Source: Rufibacter glacialis (lineage in GTDB: Bacteria > Bacteroidota > Bacteroidia > Cytophagales > Hymenobacteraceae). From it: DNA of 64,000 nt. This document shows, one piece after another, positions 47,276 through 55,467 of the stretch. Position numbers and translations under genes: made by a program. Location: the NCBI RefSeq assembly GCF_008271745.1, contig NZ_VKKZ01000019.1:434001-498000 (forward strand). Reading direction: 5' to 3'. Below the pieces are notes generated by a model. That model was given only the letters and a program-made list of their open reading frames with translations, was not told the origin of the DNA and ran no database searches. The number at the start of each line of letters is the position of its first letter. Positions within the stretch are counted from its first letter, which is position 1.

Positions 47276-47684
47276 CTTCTTCCGCCACTTTTCCCTTAAG
47301 CCAGGAAATGGCTTCCTTTTTTTCAGTGAAGGTGCGCAAGGAAATGGTGAAATGGACGTCTTGCTGGGCCTCTGTTACCTTGTTTTCCCGCATGGCGTTA
47401 GGTGTGGAGATGCGCGCCAACTTTTCTAGCCGGGTATTCATTAAGTTTTTTCCAAACTCCATCAAAACCTCTTTATACTCGTCACCAGGTATTTCCAGTG
47501 AGGCTCTGCTGGAATCTATCAGCAGTTTCTTGATGTCATAGCTTTTGATATGGTCTACCAGAATACTCAGAGCCTGCCTGATCTCAAGTACCAGAAAGTC
47601 CTGCACATCGGGCCATTCAATGTAGAGAATATCAGTGGCGGGGTCATAATCCAAGGTGATAAGCCCACTTTGGTAAATAATCAT
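47271..47684 (-). CDS. STAS/SEC14-like hypothetical protein
   Basis: 137 residues from the ATG at 47684. A TTG at 47732 would add 16 residues rich in Pro and Ala and is less likely. The pattern is that of small SpoIIAA/STAS-like proteins common in Cytophagales: a strand (GLITLDYDPATDILYIEWP), a helix (LEIRQALSILVDHI), a strand with a central Asp (IKKLLIDSSRASLEI), then helix and strand, ending FTEKKEAISWLKGKV. It shares this layout with the protein at 62330-62740, so the two appear to be distant paralogues. No catalytic motif is visible. Its role is unknown; STAS-like domains often bind partner proteins or small ligands. Confidence 0.72.
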   Translation of the reverse strand: MIIYQSGLITLDYDPATDILYIEWPDVQDFLVLEIRQALSILVDHIKSYDIKKLLIDSSRASLEIPGDEYKEVLMEFGKNLMNTRLEKLARISTPNAMRENKVTEAQQDVHFTISLRTFTEKKEAISWLKGKVAEEA

Positions 47685-47752
47685 GGGTGGTTGGGTTAGA
47701 ACTGCTTCAGGTGCGGGTGGTGTGGTCAACAACGACGCAGAAGGTTGTTTGA

Positions 47753-47787
47753 CGCCTGTTTTTAAGGAAACAGCCTTAAAACAGACG
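47753..47787 (+). repeat. Dispersed hairpin motif, strong copy
   Basis: CGCCTGTTTTTAAGGAAACA then GCCTTAAAACAGACG, ending five bases before the stop of the HD-domain gene. Confidence 0.65.
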
Positions 47788-47792
47788 ATGCT

Positions 47793-49031
47793 TTATAAAC
47801 TCATGCGCGTGATCTCTTTGGGGTAGCACACGTAGTATTTTTCTACCTTTTTGCTCAATGCTTGAATGTTGGGCAAATCAGAGGCCTTGGCCACATCTAC
47901 CACCAGGCTTTGCTTGGTGAGCACGTTGATGTTCTCGCCCCCAGATTCATAGGCGTTGTTACTGATCTTGCCTTCCACCACCAGGTAATGCGCCTCATCT
48001 GGCGAGATATGGAAATGCTCCTGCGCCAGTTCCCGCACACCCATCAGGAAGTCCAGCTCAAACGGGGTGGGGGAGAGCAGTATCTTGAAGAGTTTCCGCT
48101 CCAGCATGCACGTAGAAAGGTAGCTCAGGATCTTGTCTGGGTGCTCAGCCCAGGCTTTGATACCGCTCCAGATGTCATAGTCGTCCAGGGCTATAAACCG
48201 TTTCATGATGCTGGGGTCGCGCTCAAAATCCAGGATGGACAGGCTCTCGCGCAGGAAAAACTGCAGGTTGGTGCTGGCGGGCACGTCTTCGCCGCGTTGG
48301 GTGAGTTCGCGGGCGCGCTGCATGATCTTCATGACCATCTGCTCGGCGCTGGTCACGGTCTTGTGCATGTACACCTGCCAGTACATCAGGCGGCGGCTCA
48401 CCAGGAAACTCTCAATGGAATAGATGCCCTTTTCCTCCACCACCAGCTGGTCATCGGCTACGTTCAGCATCTTGAGCAGGCGGTCGGCGCCGATCTTGCC
48501 TTCAGAGACGCCGGTGTAGAAGCTGTCACGGTTCAGGTAGTCCAGACGGTCCACGTCCAGCTGGCTGGAAACCAGTTGGTGGAAGAAGTGGCGGTGGTAA
48601 TTATCGGTGAAGATATCCATGGCCAGTTGCAGGCGACCGCCAAATTCCTGGTTCAGCAATTCCATGATGTGGAGCGAGATCTGCTCATGGGGCACCTGGT
48701 CGAAGATGGCCGTTTCCAGCGCGTGCGAGAAGGGGCCGTGCCCTACGTCATGGAGCAGAATGGCGGCCATGGAGGCCTCACACTCTTTGTCGGTAATGAT
48801 GTTATCTTTGCCGCTCAGGCTCTGCAGCGCAATGTTCATGAGGTGCATGGCGCCCAGCGCGTGGTGGAAACGGGTATGCAGCGCCCCGGGGTACACGAAC
48901 TCCGTGAGGCCCAGTTGCTTTATCCGCCGCAGGCGCTGGAAGTACGGGTGCTGGATAATATCAAACAGCAGGTCAGACGGAACCGTGATGAAGCCGTAAA
49001 CCGGGTCGTTGAAGATTTTTTTCTTATTCAA
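47793..49031 (-). CDS. HD-domain phosphohydrolase (SAMHD1/YwfO-like)
   Basis: 412 residues. The HD metal-binding motif is present: HTRFHHALGAMHL supplies the first His and LLHDVGHGPFSHALE the His-Asp pair, with a later Asp in DVDRLDYLNRDS. This arrangement is that of HD proteins related to dNTP triphosphohydrolases, so a nucleotide substrate is likely, though unproven. The family start MNKKKIFNDPVYGF is encoded with TTG as first codon. An in-frame stop lies six codons upstream with no ATG between, so a TTG start is needed. It is divergent from porX. In other Bacteroidota I recall this gene directly upstream of lpxD; here about 35 kb of PUL genes separate them. Confidence 0.88.
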   Translation of the reverse strand: MNKKKIFNDPVYGFITVPSDLLFDIIQHPYFQRLRRIKQLGLTEFVYPGALHTRFHHALGAMHLMNIALQSLSGKDNIITDKECEASMAAILLHDVGHGPFSHALETAIFDQVPHEQISLHIMELLNQEFGGRLQLAMDIFTDNYHRHFFHQLVSSQLDVDRLDYLNRDSFYTGVSEGKIGADRLLKMLNVADDQLVVEEKGIYSIESFLVSRRLMYWQVYMHKTVTSAEQMVMKIMQRARELTQRGEDVPASTNLQFFLRESLSILDFERDPSIMKRFIALDDYDIWSGIKAWAEHPDKILSYLSTCMLERKLFKILLSPTPFELDFLMGVRELAQEHFHISPDEAHYLVVEGKISNNAYESGGENINVLTKQSLVVDVAKASDLPNIQALSKKVEKYYVCYPKEITRMSL

Positions 49032-49179
49032 GATAACTAAGTTCTTCTAGTGTCCGTTGTCGGTAGTAGTTAAAGAATGCGTATATGTACGAAGAGCACC
49101 TTTAGAAAGAAGGGTCTGTTTAGAAAAGAACGCAGAAAGCGCCAGCCATTATACACGCTATGAAAATCAAAAATTGACC

Positions 49180-50742
49180 ATGCAAAGATATACTATTTTG
49201 TGGGCGGACGACGAGATTGACCTGCTCAAGCCGCATATTCTCTTCTTAACCGATAGGGGCTATGACATTACTCCCGTGAACAGCGGGGCCGATGCCGTGG
49301 AGAAGGTGCAGGAGCAAACCTTTGACCTCGTGTTCCTTGATGAGAACATGCCTGGCCTGAGCGGTCTGGAGGCCCTGAGTGAGATCAAAGCCGCCCGGCC
49401 TTCGTTGCCCGTGGTCATGATCACCAAAAGCGAGGAAGAGCACATCATGGAAGAGGCCATCGGGTCTAAAATAGCCGATTACCTCATCAAGCCTATCAAC
49501 CCCAACCAGATCCTGCTGTCCATCAAGAAGATACTGGACAACCGCCGCCTGGTAGAGGAAAGAACCAACAGCTCGTACCAACGCGATTTCAGAACCTTGG
49601 GCATGGCCTTCGGCGAGCGCCTGAGTTACCAGGAATGGGCCGATGTGTACAAGAAACTGGTGTTCTGGGAACTGGAGATTGCAGACACTGAGGGCAAGAG
49701 CATGGCTGAGGTGATCAACATGCAGAAAGACGAAGCCAACACCAACTTCGCCAAGTTCATCATGGACAACTACGAGGAATGGGTGAACGATGAGACCGAC
49801 GAGATTCCGTTGATGTCGCATAAGCTGTTCAAAGACCGCGTGTTCCCCCTGATGAAGGAAAGCGACGCGCCGGTGTACTTTGTCTTGATTGACAACCTGC
49901 GCTATGACCAGTGGAAGGTGCTGGAGCCTATCATCACCGATTACTTCAACGTGGACAACGAGGAGATGTACTATTCCATCCTGCCTACCACCACCGCCTA
50001 CGCCCGTAACGCCATTTTCTCTGGCATGCTGCCCGCCGACATCGCCAAGCGCTACCCCAACCTGTGGGTTTCTGACGACGAGGAGGAAGGCAAGAACCTG
50101 CACGAAGAGGATTTTCTGGAAATCCAGCTGCAGCAGAACAACATCAAGGACAAGTTCAGCTACCACAAGATCACCAACAACAACGCCGGCAAAGAGCTCC
50201 TGGCCAAATTCAACAACCTGGAGAACAACAAGCTCAACGTGATCGTCTACAACTTCGTGGACATGCTCTCGCACGCGCGCACAGACATGCAGATGATCAG
50301 GGAACTGGCCGCCGATGAGGCTGCTTACCGTTCTCTGACCCGCTCCTGGTTTATGCATTCGCCCCTGTTTGACACCCTCAAAGCCATTGCTGACCGCAAA
50401 GGCCGCCTCATCATCACCACCGACCACGGTACCGTGCGGGTGAAAAAGCCGTTCAAGATTGTGGGCGACCGCAACACCAACACCAACCTGCGCTACAAGC
50501 ACGGCAAAAACCTGGGCTTCACTGAGAAAGATGTGCTGGTGTGCCGTAAGCCGGAGCGTTTTCACCTGCCCAAGAGCAACGTGTCTACGGCCTACGTCTT
50601 CGCCATGAACGACGATTTCTTCGCCTATCCCAACAATTACAACTATTACGTGAACCACTACAAAGACACGTTCCAGCACGGCGGCGTATCTTTGGAGGAG
50701 TGTATCATTCCATTTATCACACTTTCCACTAAAAATGCCTGA
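49180..50742 (+). CDS. porX: PorX, response regulator of type IX secretion
   Basis: Regulates the T9SS and gliding apparatus in Bacteroidota. 520 residues, nearly the length of Porphyromonas gingivalis PorX (518). Residues 1-125 are a receiver domain with acidic pair Asp10/Asp11, phospho-acceptor Asp54 in VFLDENMPG and Lys in DYLIKP. A helical linker follows, then an alkaline-phosphatase-superfamily (PglZ) domain: FVLIDNLRYDQWKVLEP, LPTTTAYARNAIFSG, and the metal-ligand motif ITTDHGTVRVKKP. The start is the ATG at 49180; the frame is open upstream from 49057 but that part is not family-like. It overlaps tsaE by eight bases. Its presence agrees with the T9SS sorting domain on GH74. Confidence 0.95.
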   Translation: MQRYTILWADDEIDLLKPHILFLTDRGYDITPVNSGADAVEKVQEQTFDLVFLDENMPGLSGLEALSEIKAARPSLPVVMITKSEEEHIMEEAIGSKIADYLIKPINPNQILLSIKKILDNRRLVEERTNSSYQRDFRTLGMAFGERLSYQEWADVYKKLVFWELEIADTEGKSMAEVINMQKDEANTNFAKFIMDNYEEWVNDETDEIPLMSHKLFKDRVFPLMKESDAPVYFVLIDNLRYDQWKVLEPIITDYFNVDNEEMYYSILPTTTAYARNAIFSGMLPADIAKRYPNLWVSDDEEEGKNLHEEDFLEIQLQQNNIKDKFSYHKITNNNAGKELLAKFNNLENNKLNVIVYNFVDMLSHARTDMQMIRELAADEAAYRSLTRSWFMHSPLFDTLKAIADRKGRLIITTDHGTVRVKKPFKIVGDRNTNTNLRYKHGKNLGFTEKDVLVCRKPERFHLPKSNVSTAYVFAMNDDFFAYPNNYNYYVNHYKDTFQHGGVSLEECIIPFITLSTKNA

Positions 50743-51214
50743 TCCGGGACTGCGCCAGCATAATCTCCATATCTTTACAAAAGCCGATTTACCCCAGGCC
50801 GCCGCTGATTTTTTGTCATTTATCGGGCAAAAAAAGATAATTTTGTTTGAGGGTGAGATGGCGGCCGGTAAAACCACCTTTATCAAGGCGATATGCGCCC
50901 AGAAGGGGGTGCGGGAACCGGTGAGCAGCCCCTCTTTCTCGCTCGTGAACGAGTACGAAACCGCCAATGGGGAACTCATTTACCATTTTGATTTTTATAG
51001 GATCAATGAGGAGGCCGAGGCTCTGGACATGGGAGCGCTGGAGTATTTCAGTTCCGGCAACCTGTGTCTCATTGAATGGCCTTCTAAGGTGGTAAACCTG
51101 TTGCCAGACGAAGGGGTGGAGGTACGGATAGAAACCGGTGACACCGAAGAAGCGCGTATCATTAGTATGAGAGTATATGATGGAGGAAATGACGGAGAAG
51201 AACAGCGGGTTTGA
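50735..51214 (+). CDS. tsaE: tRNA threonylcarbamoyladenosine biosynthesis ATPase
   Basis: Part of the TsaBDE complex that makes the t6A base at position 37 of ANN-decoding tRNAs. 159 residues, slightly long for the family (about 140-155). The P-loop is GEMAAGKTTFIKAI (residues 35-48; the more usual form is GELGAGKTT). Then come the conserved SPSFSLVNEYE and the FDFYRINEEAEALDMG segment, and a Walker-B-like LCLIEWPSKV. It starts inside the porX end (eight-base overlap) and its own end overlaps the ald start by 38 bases, so porX, tsaE and ald form a tight, translationally linked operon. Confidence 0.94.
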   Translation: MPDPGLRQHNLHIFTKADLPQAAADFLSFIGQKKIILFEGEMAAGKTTFIKAICAQKGVREPVSSPSFSLVNEYETANGELIYHFDFYRINEEAEALDMGALEYFSSGNLCLIEWPSKVVNLLPDEGVEVRIETGDTEEARIISMRVYDGGNDGEEQRV

Positions 51215-52418
51215 GGCCCTGACCAAGGCCACGGCCCGCAGTCTGATGCCCAAAGAGTCAATGTTGGCGGTGGAGACGCGCAAGCGCAACCTGTTTATCG
51301 GTCTGCCCAAAGAGTCGTCTTTACAGGAAAATCGCATTGGCCTCACCCCTGAAGCCGTGAAACAACTCACCGACCACGGCCACGAAGTCTGGATAGAATC
51401 CGGGGCCGGGGCACCCTCTAAATACTCAGACCACGAATACTCAGAGGCGGGTGGCGTGATCGTCTATTCCACCAAAGAGGTCTATGAGGCGGATATCCTG
51501 CTCAAGATTGCCCCGCCTACCTATGATGAACTGGAGTTTTTCAAGCCTGGCCAAACCCTTATCTCAGCATTGCAGATAGGCTCCCTTACCTCAGAGTACA
51601 TCACGGCCCTCTGCCGGAAGAAAATAAGCGCGATCTCTTTTGAACTGCTGAAAGACAAATCAGACACCAAGCCGGTAGTGCGGGCCATGAGTGAGATTGC
51701 CGGCAGCACTGTCATGTTGATTGCCGCCGAGTACCTGAGCAGCAGCAATGAAGGCAAAGGCGTGATCCTGGGCGGTATTACCGGGGTTCCTCCCTCCAAA
51801 GTTGTCATTATTGGCGCAGGCACCGTGGCCGAATACGCCACCCGGGCCGCCCTGGGGCTAGGGGCCGAGGTAAAGGTCTTTGACGACCACCTCTACAAGC
51901 TGCGCCGCCTCAAACAGAACGTGGGTACCCAACTTTTCACCTCTACGTTAGACCACACCATCCTGCACAAAGAGATTCAGGATGCCGACGTGGTCATTGG
52001 CGCCATCACCGCCGAGGACGGGCAGGTGCCCTGCATGATTGCGGAAGAAGTGGTTTCCAAGATGAACCCCGGCTCCGTGATCATTGATGTGAGCATTGAC
52101 GAAGGCGGCTGTTTTGAGACCTCAGAGATGACCACCCACAAACGGCCCATTTACCGCAAGTATGACGTGATCCATTACTGCGTACCCAATATCCCTTCCC
52201 GGGTGCCCCGCACCGCCACCAAAGCCCTGAGCAACATCTTTACACCCATGTTCCTGGAGATCTCCAAGTACGGCGGCGTGAACGAGGCGCTCTTCACCCA
52301 TGAGCATTACCGCAGCGGTGTTTACATCTACAAAGGCAGCCTCACCAACGCCTCTATCGCCAAGAAATTCAACATGCGCTACAAGGAGCTGAGCCTCATG
52401 ATTGCCGTGCGGAATTAA
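51177..52418 (+). CDS. ald: Alanine dehydrogenase
   Basis: Catalyses NAD-dependent interconversion of alanine and pyruvate plus ammonia in the cytoplasm. 413 residues. The N-terminal substrate domain contains GLPKESSLQENRIGLTPEAV and DILLKIAPPTYDE with a conserved Lys. The Rossmann fold follows at VVIIGAGTVAEYATRAALGLG with Asp in KVFDD closing the nucleotide site. DVSIDEGGCFETSEMTTH is a family signature. The predicted N-terminus is about 30 residues longer than typical enzymes and overlaps tsaE by 38 bases. A start at one of the later Met codons (for example residue 24 or 29) would remove most or all of the overlap. A long terminator follows. Confidence 0.92.
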   Translation: MMEEMTEKNSGFEALTKATARSLMPKESMLAVETRKRNLFIGLPKESSLQENRIGLTPEAVKQLTDHGHEVWIESGAGAPSKYSDHEYSEAGGVIVYSTKEVYEADILLKIAPPTYDELEFFKPGQTLISALQIGSLTSEYITALCRKKISAISFELLKDKSDTKPVVRAMSEIAGSTVMLIAAEYLSSSNEGKGVILGGITGVPPSKVVIIGAGTVAEYATRAALGLGAEVKVFDDHLYKLRRLKQNVGTQLFTSTLDHTILHKEIQDADVVIGAITAEDGQVPCMIAEEVVSKMNPGSVIIDVSIDEGGCFETSEMTTHKRPIYRKYDVIHYCVPNIPSRVPRTATKALSNIFTPMFLEISKYGGVNEALFTHEHYRSGVYIYKGSLTNASIAKKFNMRYKELSLMIAVRN

Positions 52419-52436
52419 GTAGTCAGGTAGAAGATA

Positions 52437-52500
52437 TAACACAGATCCCGTTTGGGAGCTTCTTTTATGAAAGAAGCCCCCAAACGGGATCTGTGTTATT
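52437..52500. terminator. Long terminator after ald
   Basis: Arms of about 27 bases (ACAGATCCCGTTTGGG-GCTTC and complement, one mismatch) with a TATG loop and TTATT at the end. Confidence 0.88.
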
Positions 52501-52513
52501 GGTTTTATGGAGT

Positions 52514-52586
52514 GTAGGGGCGATCCCTTGTGGTTGCCCTTGTTCGTTCATAAACGTGAAGGGCAACCACCAAGGATTGCCCCTAC
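52514..52586. repeat. Imperfect inverted repeat with 28-base arms
   Basis: Left arm 52514-52541 starts GTAGGGGCGATCC. Right arm 52559-52586 is its complement with few mismatches. A 17-base spacer lies between. No T-run follows. I recall similar GTAGGGGCGA palindromes as dispersed repeats in several phyla. Confidence 0.75.
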
Positions 52587-52594
52587 CTGATTTA

Positions 52595-52626
52595 ACCCTG
52601 TTTTCCGGAAAACAACCCTAAAGTGG
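52595..52626 (+). repeat. Dispersed CCYTAAAC hairpin motif, strong copy
   Basis: ACCCTGTTTTCCGGAAAACA then ACCCTAAAGTGG; the core GTTTTCCGGAAAAC is a perfect palindrome. Confidence 0.65.
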
Positions 52627-52637
52627 CCATCGGGATC

Positions 52638-52668
52638 CAGCCTGTTTTTCCTAGAACAGGCCAGAACC
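52638..52668 (+). repeat. Dispersed hairpin motif
   Basis: CAGCCTGTTTTTCCTAGAAC then AGGCCAGAACC. Confidence 0.55.
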
Positions 52669-52680
52669 GGCTAAGCGGAA

Positions 52681-52716
52681 TTCCTTCTCCCTCAGGGAGA
52701 AGGGTAGGATGAGGGA
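52681..52716 (-). repeat. CT-rich palindromic repeat, isolated copy
   Basis: TTCCTTCTCCCTCAGGGAGA then AGGGTAGGATGAGGG: the same family as repeats A-D around the DUF559 gene, here without a gene. Confidence 0.8.
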
Positions 52717-52851
52717 GATGCCGGCCATGCCGTAATGGCAAAAAAGGCACAGAAGGAACTTCCGCGCCATAGAAAATTCACCATAGGTGGAAGGCGATAG
52801 TTGGTGACAAACATCTTGTATTCTAGACCACTACCTTATTCTCCTGTTTTA

Positions 52852-52883
52852 AACCTGTTTTTCAAAAAAAAGGCCCTAAACAA
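52852..52883 (+). repeat. Dispersed CCYTAAAC hairpin motif, strong copy
   Basis: AACCTGTTTTTCAAAAAAAA then GGCCCTAAACAA, ending one base before the flavin reductase stop codon. Confidence 0.65.
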
Positions 52884-52884
52884 C

Positions 52885-53796
52885 TTAACCTTTTTTAGGC
52901 AAAGTAAGGGTCAACAACGCTTTCCAAGCCTCAAGGGTGCGGCCTTCCTCCAGCAGCTTCTTGGCTAACAGGTGAACCTGCCGTTCCGCTTCTTTGGGGT
53001 TGTGCTGGTGCGTTTGGAGCAGGTACCGGTACATGGGCTCATTCGCGAATTCCTGGACCTCAGCTGGGGTGGGCAGGGTAGTGGTGTTGCCCAAACGGGC
53101 CAGGTTGTTGCCCGTGAGCACGGCGCTGTTGCGGATGTGGGCCGGAAGCTGGTCTACCCCAATCCCTTGGTTCTGGAGCGGTTTGGGTAGTTCAAACATG
53201 CAGTCTCCCTGAGCCCGCAGGTACCAATCGCCGCCCAGGCGGGCCACGGCGTCAAGTTTAGCCGGGTCAATGGTTTTGCCATCGGTGCCGAAAACCTCTT
53301 CTTTCACGTGCAGCAGCACCGCCTCGCAAATGACCAGGTTGGCCGCGCCGCCTTGCTCGCCCATGGGTTTCACCTCCAGTACCTTGCACTCAAAGGCAGC
53401 CGGGGCCTCGGCTACGCGGGGCGGTTTCACCAGCGTTGAAGCCACGGGGGTAAGTCCCGCCTTCACAAATTCATTTACCCCTTTGTCATACTCGGTGCTG
53501 GCCAAAGACATCTGCTCCACCATGGCGTAGTTGCCTATGTTGATGACCACCTCGCCGGTTTCCAGCACGTTTTCCAGGGTGTGTTTGCCGGTATTGTCGC
53601 GCACGCGGCGGGCGGGGGAGAAGATGAGGATGGGCGGGTTGGAGCCGAAGCAGTTGAAGAAGCTGAAAGGGCTCAGGTTCACATTCCCTTCCTTGTCCAC
53701 CGTACTGGCAAACGCAATGGGCCGGGGCGCAATGGTCCCCAACATGAGGCTATGGAACGCACCGGTGGTACTATCTTTAGGGTTGAAGGTTCTCAC
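52885..53796 (-). CDS. Flavin reductase family protein
   Basis: Flavin-binding protein of the DIM6/NTAB split-barrel family, which reduces or binds FMN; substrate unknown. The body begins at RTFNPKDSTTGAFHSLMLG and includes APRPIAFASTVDKEGNVNLSPFSFFNCF and PPILIFSPARR, the FMN-binding core. The C-terminal third is helical (EVQEFANEPMYRYLL). I place the start at the GTG at 53796, giving 303 residues. The frame stays open to 53931, but the extra 45 residues are translated repeat DNA (ISSSSHLQILHIS) and not part of the protein. The upstream gene fahA runs the same way, about 190 repeat-filled bases away. Confidence 0.88.
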   Translation of the reverse strand: MRTFNPKDSTTGAFHSLMLGTIAPRPIAFASTVDKEGNVNLSPFSFFNCFGSNPPILIFSPARRVRDNTGKHTLENVLETGEVVINIGNYAMVEQMSLASTEYDKGVNEFVKAGLTPVASTLVKPPRVAEAPAAFECKVLEVKPMGEQGGAANLVICEAVLLHVKEEVFGTDGKTIDPAKLDAVARLGGDWYLRAQGDCMFELPKPLQNQGIGVDQLPAHIRNSAVLTGNNLARLGNTTTLPTPAEVQEFANEPMYRYLLQTHQHNPKEAERQVHLLAKKLLEEGRTLEAWKALLTLTLPKKG

Positions 53797-53802
53797 ATGA
53801 TT

Positions 53803-53990
53803 CAAATTTGGAGATGAGGAGATTTGAAGATGGGGAGATGTGTAAAATTTGGAGATGTGTAAAATTTGGAGATGTGAAGATGAGGAGATTTGGAAATGTG
53901 ATAAATGATGAATGAATTCGGGCAAGACCAATAATACCTTACTCTAATTCATTAATCTTCACATCTCCAAATTTCCACATCTTCAAATCT
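53803..53990. repeat. Tandem and inverted AT-rich repeat block
   Basis: A 17-base unit, GGAGATGTGTAAAATTT, occurs twice in tandem (53834-53850, 53851-53867), with degenerate GGAGATTTGAAGATG units on both sides. The sequence 53958-53988 (CATCTCCAAATTTCCACATC region) is the inverted complement of these units, so the block can fold back. The right end overlaps the last codon of fahA. Confidence 0.8.
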
Positions 53991-55263
53991 AGATAGCTGG
54001 CAGAATCTCCGTGCGTACTTCGCCGAAGCCTACGCGTACGCCGTTTCTTTCTGCGTAGCCGCGCATGGTGATGATGTCGCCGTCATGGAGGAACTTGCGC
54101 TCCGTGCCGTTGGGCAATTGCAGGGGATTGGTGCCGCGCCAGGTGAGTTCCAGCATAGAGCCATAAGAATCTGGCGTGGGGCCGCTGATGGTGCCGGAGG
54201 CGTACACGTCGCCTACTTCCAGGTTGCAGCCGTTCACGGTGTGGTGGGCAAGCTGCTGGTTCATGTTCCAGTATAGGTGCTTGTAATTTGACTGGCAGAT
54301 AACGGCTTCCTCAGTGTCTGGGGCTTGTAGGGTGACTTGCAAGTTGATGTCCAGGTTCTTGTTGCCGCTGTACTCCAGGTAGGGTAATACTTTGGGGTCT
54401 TGTACCGGCCCGGGTACCCTGAATGGTTCCAGGGCATCCAGCGTCACCACCCACGGCGACATAGAAGACCCGAAGTTCTTGGCCAGGAACGGCCCCAGCG
54501 GCACGTATTCCCAGGCCTGGATGTCTCGGGCGGACCAGTCATTGAATAAGACCATCCCGAAGATGTATTCCTCGGCCTCCTCAGGGGTAAGGGAGCTGCC
54601 CAATTGGGTCGGCTGCCCGGTGATAAAAGCCATCTCCAGCTCAAAATCAAGCTGCTGCGTAGGCCCGAAGATGGGTAACTCAGCATTGGCGGGTTTAGTC
54701 TGGCCTTTGGGTCTTCTGATGGGCACCCCAGACGGCACAATAGAAGAGGCCCGGCCGTGGTACCCCACCGGCAGGTGCTTCCAGTTGGGCAACAGCGCGT
54801 TGGCAGGGTCCCGGAACATGGAGCCTACGTTGGTGGCGTGTTCAATGCTGGAGTAAAAGTCGGTGTAATTGGGGATCTGCACCGGCAACAGCATTTCCAC
54901 GTCTTTCTGTTTCAGCAGGCACTCGGCCATGAGTTCGCGGTTGTCTCTGATCTCTGGGTTGTCGTTGCGCAGAAGCTCAGAAATCCGGCCGCGCACCTGG
55001 CGCCAGATAGGCCTCCCCAAGGCCATGAAGTCATTGAGGGAAGGGCGGTGGAACACCGTGGGGTCTTCCACGTCCAGCATGTCAAAGAGCCGGTGTTGGG
55101 TCAGCACGTACACATCCAATACATAGTCGCCAATGGCCACCCCCACCCGCGGGTCCCGGTCTGGGGCCTGGAAAATCCCAAAGGGCAGGTTCTGGATCTG
55201 GAAATCACTGGTGGGGGCAATCTGAATCCAGGAATGGAGCGAGGGGTCGTTGGCGCTAAGCAT
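53989..55263 (-). CDS. fahA: Fumarylacetoacetase
   Basis: Last step of tyrosine and homogentisate breakdown: splits fumarylacetoacetate into fumarate and acetoacetate. 424 residues from the ATG at 55263 (MLSANDPSLHSWIQI), normal for the two-domain enzyme. The frame is open for 61 more codons but that part is not family-like, and a TAnnTTTG box lies only 26 bases before 55263. Visible are the N-terminal SH3-like domain (PFGIFQAPDRDPRVGVAIGD) and the catalytic domain with HATNVGSMFRD, LPVGYHGRASSIV, DFELEMAFITG and FNDWSARDIQAWEYVPLGPF, which carry the metal and substrate ligands. No other tyrosine-pathway gene is nearby. Confidence 0.95.
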   Translation of the reverse strand: MLSANDPSLHSWIQIAPTSDFQIQNLPFGIFQAPDRDPRVGVAIGDYVLDVYVLTQHRLFDMLDVEDPTVFHRPSLNDFMALGRPIWRQVRGRISELLRNDNPEIRDNRELMAECLLKQKDVEMLLPVQIPNYTDFYSSIEHATNVGSMFRDPANALLPNWKHLPVGYHGRASSIVPSGVPIRRPKGQTKPANAELPIFGPTQQLDFELEMAFITGQPTQLGSSLTPEEAEEYIFGMVLFNDWSARDIQAWEYVPLGPFLAKNFGSSMSPWVVTLDALEPFRVPGPVQDPKVLPYLEYSGNKNLDINLQVTLQAPDTEEAVICQSNYKHLYWNMNQQLAHHTVNGCNLEVGDVYASGTISGPTPDSYGSMLELTWRGTNPLQLPNGTERKFLHDGDIITMRGYAERNGVRVGFGEVRTEILPAI

Positions 55264-55289
55264 AAGGACAAAAGGGAACGGTGGAGTAA

Positions 55290-55297
55290 CAAAGATA
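55290..55297 (-). promoter_or_regulatory. -7 promoter box for fahA
   Basis: Reads TATCTTTG on the minus strand, a full TAnnTTTG match, 26 bases before the ATG. It supports the short fahA start. Confidence 0.6.
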
Positions 55298-55467
55298 GAA
55301 AGGTCTGCGAGAAAAGGGAATGGCATTTGAGGTCGGAAGTCTCCTTTCAGATAGGAATTGGAAGGAAGTCCTCCGTTGCAGATTCTGCTTATGTGTCTAC
55401 CTTTTGCTAGCGTCCACAAAGGGCTTTTACTCCTGGAATATGACACCTGCGCATTGCCGGCTTATAG

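Larger units (their letters stand above)
52419..52884. other. Repeat cluster between ald and flavin reductase
   Basis: No gene. In order it holds a terminator (52437-52500), a long imperfect inverted repeat (52514-52586), two dispersed hairpin copies (52595-52626, 52638-52668), a CT-rich palindrome of the DUF559-associated family (52681-52716), about 135 unremarkable bases and a third hairpin copy (52852-52883). Confidence 0.75.

Noticed and set aside
47862-49040. 392-codon plus-strand frame opposite the HD phosphohydrolase gene
   Set aside because: Antisense shadow of a conserved gene; the product has no recognisable domain.
49246-50979. 577-codon open frame on the minus strand opposite porX
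   Set aside because: It is antisense to a clearly conserved gene. Its protein is rich in His, Val and Gln with no family pattern, as expected from GC-biased third positions of the sense gene.
53803-53990. Possible CRISPR array
   Set aside because: The units are 17 bases, directly abutting and without unique spacers; no cas gene is present.
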